This document shows, one piece after another, positions 59,201-64,000 of a stretch of 64,000 bases of DNA. The notes beneath the pieces were generated by a model. It was given only the letters and a program-made list of their open reading frames with translations. It was not told the origin of the DNA and did no database searches. The position numbers and the translations under genes were made by a program. This DNA comes from Eucommia ulmoides (taxonomy: Eukaryota > Streptophyta > Magnoliopsida > Garryales > Eucommiaceae): contig CM028334.1 of NCBI GenBank assembly GCA_016647705.1, forward strand, positions 7,597,546 to 7,661,545. The letters are read 5' to 3'. The first letter of the stretch is position 1. Every line of letters starts with the position of its first letter.

Positions 59201-62200
59201 CAAGATGCGGTCACTGGTACAATACTTATTTGAGGTCCGGGGCAGGGGGAACATATTTTGTTGGAAGACTACTATTCAAAGAGTTTTTTTTATTTTTCGG
59301 GAGTGGTGATATTGTAGAGAATTCTAGTAAGAAAAATCTTTGGATCATGCAAGGATATTTTCAAGGATACTAAAGAAGAATTTATTCAATATGATCATAT
59401 ATTTCATCGACTTATTTTAACTCAAAGTAATACATATGATTAAAAAAATTGTTAACAAAATTTGACCCCATTTTTTCTTTAGTAAACCAACAGTTCTCTA
59501 TTACATTAGGGACCACAGGTTTTCCAAAATATGAAATTAGGGCTCATCTCTTTTCTTGTCAATATGTGCATATTCATTGTTGTTAATTCCTCAAAATTAC
59601 TAAAGGTATCTCTCTGCATATCCTACAGCATCCTTGTGCACAACCAATAAATTAGATATAATATGAGGACAGTGATTTTAACGTGTCAGATCCATATCCA
59701 GTAGTGTCCTTGGGGTATTCATGTCGAATAAGTTTTCAACATGGATAATTTGGCCTCCTAGGCTTGTCGTATCCTAGGCGTAACAATACCATGTGAAAAA
59801 GATGAAGAACTTGAGATCAAATGCATACAAGAAAGGAAAATTCAGCAGAAACGTGTCATTTTGGCACATTGATAGAGCTTGCTTCAGTACTCATGAATTA
59901 ATTGGGTAAGCTAAGCCAATTAATCAAAAATCGATTTTTGTGCAAGGCTAGCAGCCCTGTTTTATTTTTCAACAATTAATGATTTTAAGATGAGTCGCAA
60001 TAGTACAACAAAAATGGCTGTGCACGTGGGAAGGGGTGGAGGAGAAGGGTGGTGTTCTACGTAGTCAAAAAACCAAAGAGTGACTTCAGGCTACTTATAT
60101 GTGTACTTTGTTCTTTTTTTCTTATTCTTTTTCTCCTTTTTTTATTTTTTGTTGTTGTTTTTGTTGTGGGGAGGGGTGGGATGTAAGTCAGCATAAAGTT
60201 GGTTGTTAAAAAAATGTTCTAAAGTTGGAGTTAGTCAAACGAAGTCCTAAGGAACACTTTTTTTCTTCTCTTTTGCTTCCAGTGCATTCAGAAGGACCAA
60301 ACTAGAGTTCCCTCTGACAGAGGTGAAACGCGAGTTCTCAGCATGAAACATAAATAGATGAGGCCGTTGTTTTGGTCAAAAGAAATCATTCAAACCATGC
60401 AGAATCCGTTTCTACATTATTTAATTGTGGTGGTGTTTAGCTTTTTAAGCCCCCGCACAAATGCATCATTGAGATGCATGCTAATGTAACCCCTAGTCCA
60501 CAAATAATTTCAGACAATCAAACTATAAAATCCTTCAAAATGCAACAGCAGTGATGAAGAAACCTTCACCTTTAACAGGAAAGAGAAAAACTTTTAAGGA
60601 GAGATTAAGGCACCATTAGGCAATAATTAGGAGGGGATAAACTAAAGCTTTTTTGTAAGTCATTCCGAAGCTAGTCCAATTAATTTAAAAACAAGTAATA
60701 AACATAAGCCAAACATAAGACAGCATGAATGCCCAGGTACATAAACAAAAGAGAAATAGAACCTGTGCCTAAGCCGAAGCCAAGAAGCAAATGCTTCCAA
60801 AACCTGCAAAGTAAACAGATGATCTGAAACCCATATGAAGCAAAAGATTTGAAAGCAGGGAACAATATTGTGATGAAGGCCAAAAAAGAAGCTATCCAAA
60901 TATGGAAGTAAACCAGGTGTATGTGAAGCTTGAAGACAGCGTGAGATCAGTGATTAGCATCATCTTGGTTTTTGAGTTATATCATCCTTAAGTAGCCCAG
61001 GATGCGGATCTCACCTTATTTCAAGCAACGATCTATTTTGAATTAGTTTCTCCTGAAATTACAAAAATATTATAATGCATGCTATATGGACGACCTGATT
61101 CAAGTTTCAATTCAGTGTTCATTTTTATTTTGAGGGTTTGCTACTTTGCTCACTCCATAAATCAGTTCACTATACTTTGCCTCACAGATGCATAAGCTAA
61201 ACATAATACTTACTATTTGCTCAGTTAACAGATGGCTTACTACTGCATTTAAATAGTATATACGAAAATGGGCATAATCTTACCACTATACCTGAATTAA
61301 TACCGTACAATTAATCTGTATCTAAAGAAGTAATTAAATTCAGCATGTCAACACATGGAACATGAAATTTTAGAAGAAAATTGAAGAGGCCTTGTAGTAT
61401 TAGTGTATTACTATTAATTAAATAGACGAAGAAGGCTAAGGGTATGCTCAAAACACTTGTTGAGCCCTAGTGTACGATGTACAGTGCATGGCAGCATGCA
61501 GCAATTGACATCCCAATTGCATAGGAACACAAACACATGCAGCACTTATCTGATTGTTACCAAGCAGCCATCAGCCATTTTTGTCTAAGCTATGTGTCTC
61601 ACATGGTGCACAACTACAGAACCAAGTAAGCAAGCCTGACCTCATAACATGCACAATCAATAGCTTTGGTCTCCCACTTTTGGAGCCAAGCGGGTGCCCA
61701 TCTTAGTTACAAAATTCATGCAGAAGGCTGACAGTCTAGCTCTAGTGCAGATTAGCAAAACTTAACACTAATCCACCTATAAATCTTGTCCTACCAAATT
61801 CATAAGTGATTAGTGTCAGGCACTCGGCGAGGAAGGGAACAGACGGCATTAAAATCTTTTCTGTTAGGCTAGGGAAATCAATTTCTAGTGGGCCTGCAAA
61901 GGGATGTATTGCGCAACAAAAACAACTGAGTAACAAAACCTTGAATTCAATTGACTCGGTTTTATTTTAATGGTCCATTTCACTTAGATTTAAAATTTTA
62001 ATATAAATTTCAATTCCCTATTAAGCATCACCTTACTCTTATTCATATAATATGCGGTTATATTTATACGCAGACTCACTGTAGAATAAAAATTCTTCTG
62101 TTTATTGAATTCTTAAAAAGAAATATGCATGTTGCCAAAAATATTAAGCCATTTGCGGCACAACTTATGTAGATGGCAGCTAAGGTTATTGTCCCCACAC

Positions 62201-63274
62201 TGCTTGAGAAACTCAGAGGCTTCCTGCTCTTTATAAAATTATCTCCAGCCAAGCTTTCAAATCTACTCGTGGGGCTGCAGAACCTTCTTGTGTTTATGCC
62301 TCCCTAGCCTGTCTTTCCTACATTGCCAGGGGAATACATGGAACATTTGCCAAAATACCGTGTTGAATTTTCACTTATAGGTCTTTCCAAAGAACCTTCT
62401 TGTATGCACCCATCTCTGCAGGTCTCGTAAAACTAAGAGAAAATGGCCTCTAAAGCCAACGCACATGCAGGAAACGATAACCTTGTGATGCCTGTTATAA
62501 CTAAAAATCTTCATCCACACATGGAAAACTTCCAACAAACAGATTAACGTGTACCTTCTTGTCGATCCATCGTTGCACTAGTGAAATCTCTTTCCCTTTT
62601 TTCTTCAAATTCGTTTTATTTTTTGGCGGAGTTCTCTTTAGCTGTTCAGGCATAGAACCCCTCTTTAGGTAGTACGGGAGCTTTCAATTTCCTAATTGCG
62701 TCCGTACACTCCCTGTGAACATGGGTTGTATTACCCTATTTGGCACTTCAATTCTGCAAGTTATACTAATCAAAAACTAAAAAAAGAAAACAATAAACCA
62801 CCATCCGAGCACGGTTTGAGTCTTTTGGCTTGCAACTAATACTTGACCCATTTAAATTTAAATGAATGAATCCGACTTAACTCCTTTTGTCCCTTGTAAA
62901 TCTTACCATGGTACCACAAAACATTAAGTCAATAAAATAGGTTCCCCCCTCTCTCTCTATAGTATTGAACTACAATCCAAATATTGAGCTTAAAAGCCTT
63001 CACTAATTTTACCACATTAACACACACCAAGCACATCATGAAAGTAAACTCATAAGAAACTGAAATCTAAGAATTTGAAAAAGAACTTTAGAATCCACAA
63101 AACAGGAAAATATCAACGCAAACATTAGAAGAAAAACACCACCTCCTCTTTAAGTTCATTAATATTCAAACAAGCAGTCAATATGTTGAGGGCGCACTCC
63201 ATCGAAGAAGAAAGCTCTTTCTCAAACTGGCGCCGTCTATCAGGACGAGCAGCTATCTTGTAGTTGAATGCTTC
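44234..63274 (-). CDS. MOS14: Transportin-SR / MOS14 importin-beta-type nuclear import receptor (5' partial)
   Basis: Exons, 5' to 3' on minus: 63274-63143, 60803-60763, 58462-58371, 57663-57536, 53083-53008, 52856-52736, 52664-52565, 52015-51934, 51252-51170, 49428-49309, 49028-48977, 48735-48583, 47125-47002, 46906-46825, 46753-46665, 46581-46507, 46412-46358, 46213-46094, 45679-45587, 45498-45353, 45148-44971, 44512-44234 (TAG at 44236-44234). All junctions are GT-AG, and phases join in frame over 2,421 nt (806 residues). The sequence follows plant MOS14 throughout, e.g. NYKIAARPDRRRQFEKEL, EAFASWLRLRH, LFADLGDSYVELIATGSDE, FLYLSSEVIKIFGSDPSCA, RPDIADDCFLLASRC and CRRNRTVQEIVQ. Known: MOS14 imports SR splicing factors into the nucleus; in Arabidopsis it is needed for correct splicing of the immune genes SNC1 and RPS4. 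The structure is alpha-helical HEAT repeats. The N-terminal Ran-binding part (about 150 residues) lies right of the window. No break seen; probably functional. Confidence 0.95.
49166..49187. repeat. Poly-C tract (22 C)
   Basis: An unbroken run of 22 C on plus, which is poly-G on the MOS14 transcript strand. It is followed by CACACA repeats in the intron between exons 49428-49309 and 49028-48977. Long C homopolymers are rare in plant introns and are also a place where assemblies go wrong. Confidence 0.9.
53084..57535 (-). other. Large MOS14 intron (4.45 kb) with inserted repeats
   Basis: Between exons 57663-57536 and 53083-53008. It contains the Ty3-type remnant (53690-54640) and a CGTGTCC-rich patch (about 53272-53360). 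A plus-strand stretch (55533-56146) has ORFs of about 115 codons but no recognisable domain; it may be an old pseudogene or repeat. The other large introns (60804-63142, 58463-60762) show no recognisable gene. Confidence 0.75.
53690..54640 (-). mobile_element. Ty3-type non-autonomous element remnant in MOS14 intron
   Basis: The stretch from 53742 contains GATCACACCCCCAAA (the complement of a purine tract plus LTR start, as at element B) and then a TTTTGCTTGAACTCAAGCAAA block like the hairpin at 4069-4090. The next 800 bp shares ordered blocks with 27366-28010 of element B, such as AGTCTCGTGAGGGATTACAGTG against AGTCTCATGATGGTTTACAGTG, and ACTAGGTGTTCAAATAC against ATTAGGTGTTAAGACAC. LTR sequence may extend left to about 53400. 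No complete element or TSD was found. It lies in the 4.45-kb intron 53084-57535. Confidence 0.65.
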
Positions 63275-64000
63275 CTGAAAGAAAACAAGTAGTTCCTGTA
63301 ATTGATTTGATGAATGATTGTAACTGTATTTCTTTCCATTGAAGTCAACATAGGCAAAATCAAGAAAACTGTAGCAAACTTATACAAATTATCAGTTGCC
63401 TCAGTAGAACAATAGGGACAATTAGACAAAAATAAGTAGCCGTAAAATGAGAAAAGGACTTAAGAGCTTCTGGCATTTTTTTAAGAAATGGAATTTACAT
63501 TCCAGCACAGCTGGACAAAACTCGAAACATCCAAATAGGAGTTATTGTGTGTGTCGGTGTGTGTACATACATATGCACTAAATATCCAAACATTTTAACA
63601 AATAAACTGGTCCTGATCCTTTCAAGAAAATAAACTTCGCCTGATCTTCTCAAGATATTAGTGTAACAAAGTTGGTCTAATATTCTCACAAAAATTATGT
63701 CTCCACAGTAGTTATATGGTGGATAATTTGAACACTTCAAAAAAAAAAAATTAAAACTTTTACGAATTTTCCAACAAGACGGGCAGGAACAAAATGAAGT
63801 CTGTGACAATAAAAGGAAAGACTGAATTTTCTGTCTGAAATTATTTCCAATTAAACAACATCATTGTGAAGCATATAGCATAAAAAAATTTAAAAACAAA
63901 ATAAACAAGTAACTAAATGAATATTTTACCCAAAAAAGGCAAAAATACAATTACATAGAAGTCACCTATTACTGACATTATGCTGCAGAAGGCAACTTCG

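Noticed and set aside
63940-64000. Possible further MOS14 exon at the right edge
   Set aside because: The minus-strand frame (FCSIMSVIGD) does not match the expected residues before the NYKIAARPDRRRQ exon and lacks a convincing donor.
1-64000. CRISPR arrays, rRNA, tRNA genes, bacterial-type operons
   Set aside because: None seen. The tRNA-like matches at 6758-6777, 32014-32033 and 21645-21658 are retrotransposon primer sites, not tRNA genes.

Overview
This is a window of AT-rich plant nuclear DNA, almost certainly from a eudicot. It has spliced genes with canonical GT-AG introns, 5-bp target duplications around plant-type LTR retrotransposons, tRNA-Asp and tRNA-iMet primer sites, and two recognisable plant housekeeping genes. 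I cannot name the species.

Layout. Position 1 to about 2,750 holds the 5' end of a minus-strand S6 kinase (S6K) gene: first coding exon 977-1609, a partial first intron carrying a minisatellite, and the upstream region. From about 2,750 to 42,140 is an island of nested transposable elements. It contains: (i) a non-autonomous Ty3-type LTR element at 2754-10853 (TSD AAAGG), with a 2.7-kb solo LTR (7093-9841, TSD CTATC) inside its right LTR; (ii) a degenerate Ty1/copia element at 14410-21842 (TSD AAATG), with a 2.2-kb solo LTR (15541-17772) sitting exactly in the reverse-transcriptase YVDD codons; (iii) a second non-autonomous Ty3-type element at 25910-33410 (TSD ATCCC), inserted into a UDP-glycosyltransferase pseudogene and itself carrying another solo LTR (29724-31790, TSD TTATG); (iv) a small hAT-like element at 34186-34965; (v) a Tat-lineage Ty3 remnant at about 35260-38152, with an integrase C-terminus on plus, a tandem-repeat block, an antisense ORF on minus and a probable 3' LTR; (vi) a Mutator-like element at 38253-42130 with a perfect 9-bp TSD, carrying gene-like sequence and a third solo LTR of the same family (39568-41696).

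From 44,234 to the right edge lies most of MOS14/transportin-SR on the minus strand. I resolved 22 exons by joining in-frame GT-AG exons. They give 806 codons plus a stop, and about 150 N-terminal residues lie beyond the window. Its 4.4-kb intron holds another Ty3-type remnant.

How it fits together. S6K and MOS14 are functional-looking single genes in the same orientation, separated by roughly 42 kb that is mostly transposon. Nesting gives a relative order: the Ty3-like, copia and Mutator-like elements came first, and the three related solo LTRs each landed in one of them later. The items most worth following up are the antisense ORF of the Tat-type remnant and two short hairpins conserved between the two otherwise diverged non-autonomous Ty3 elements.
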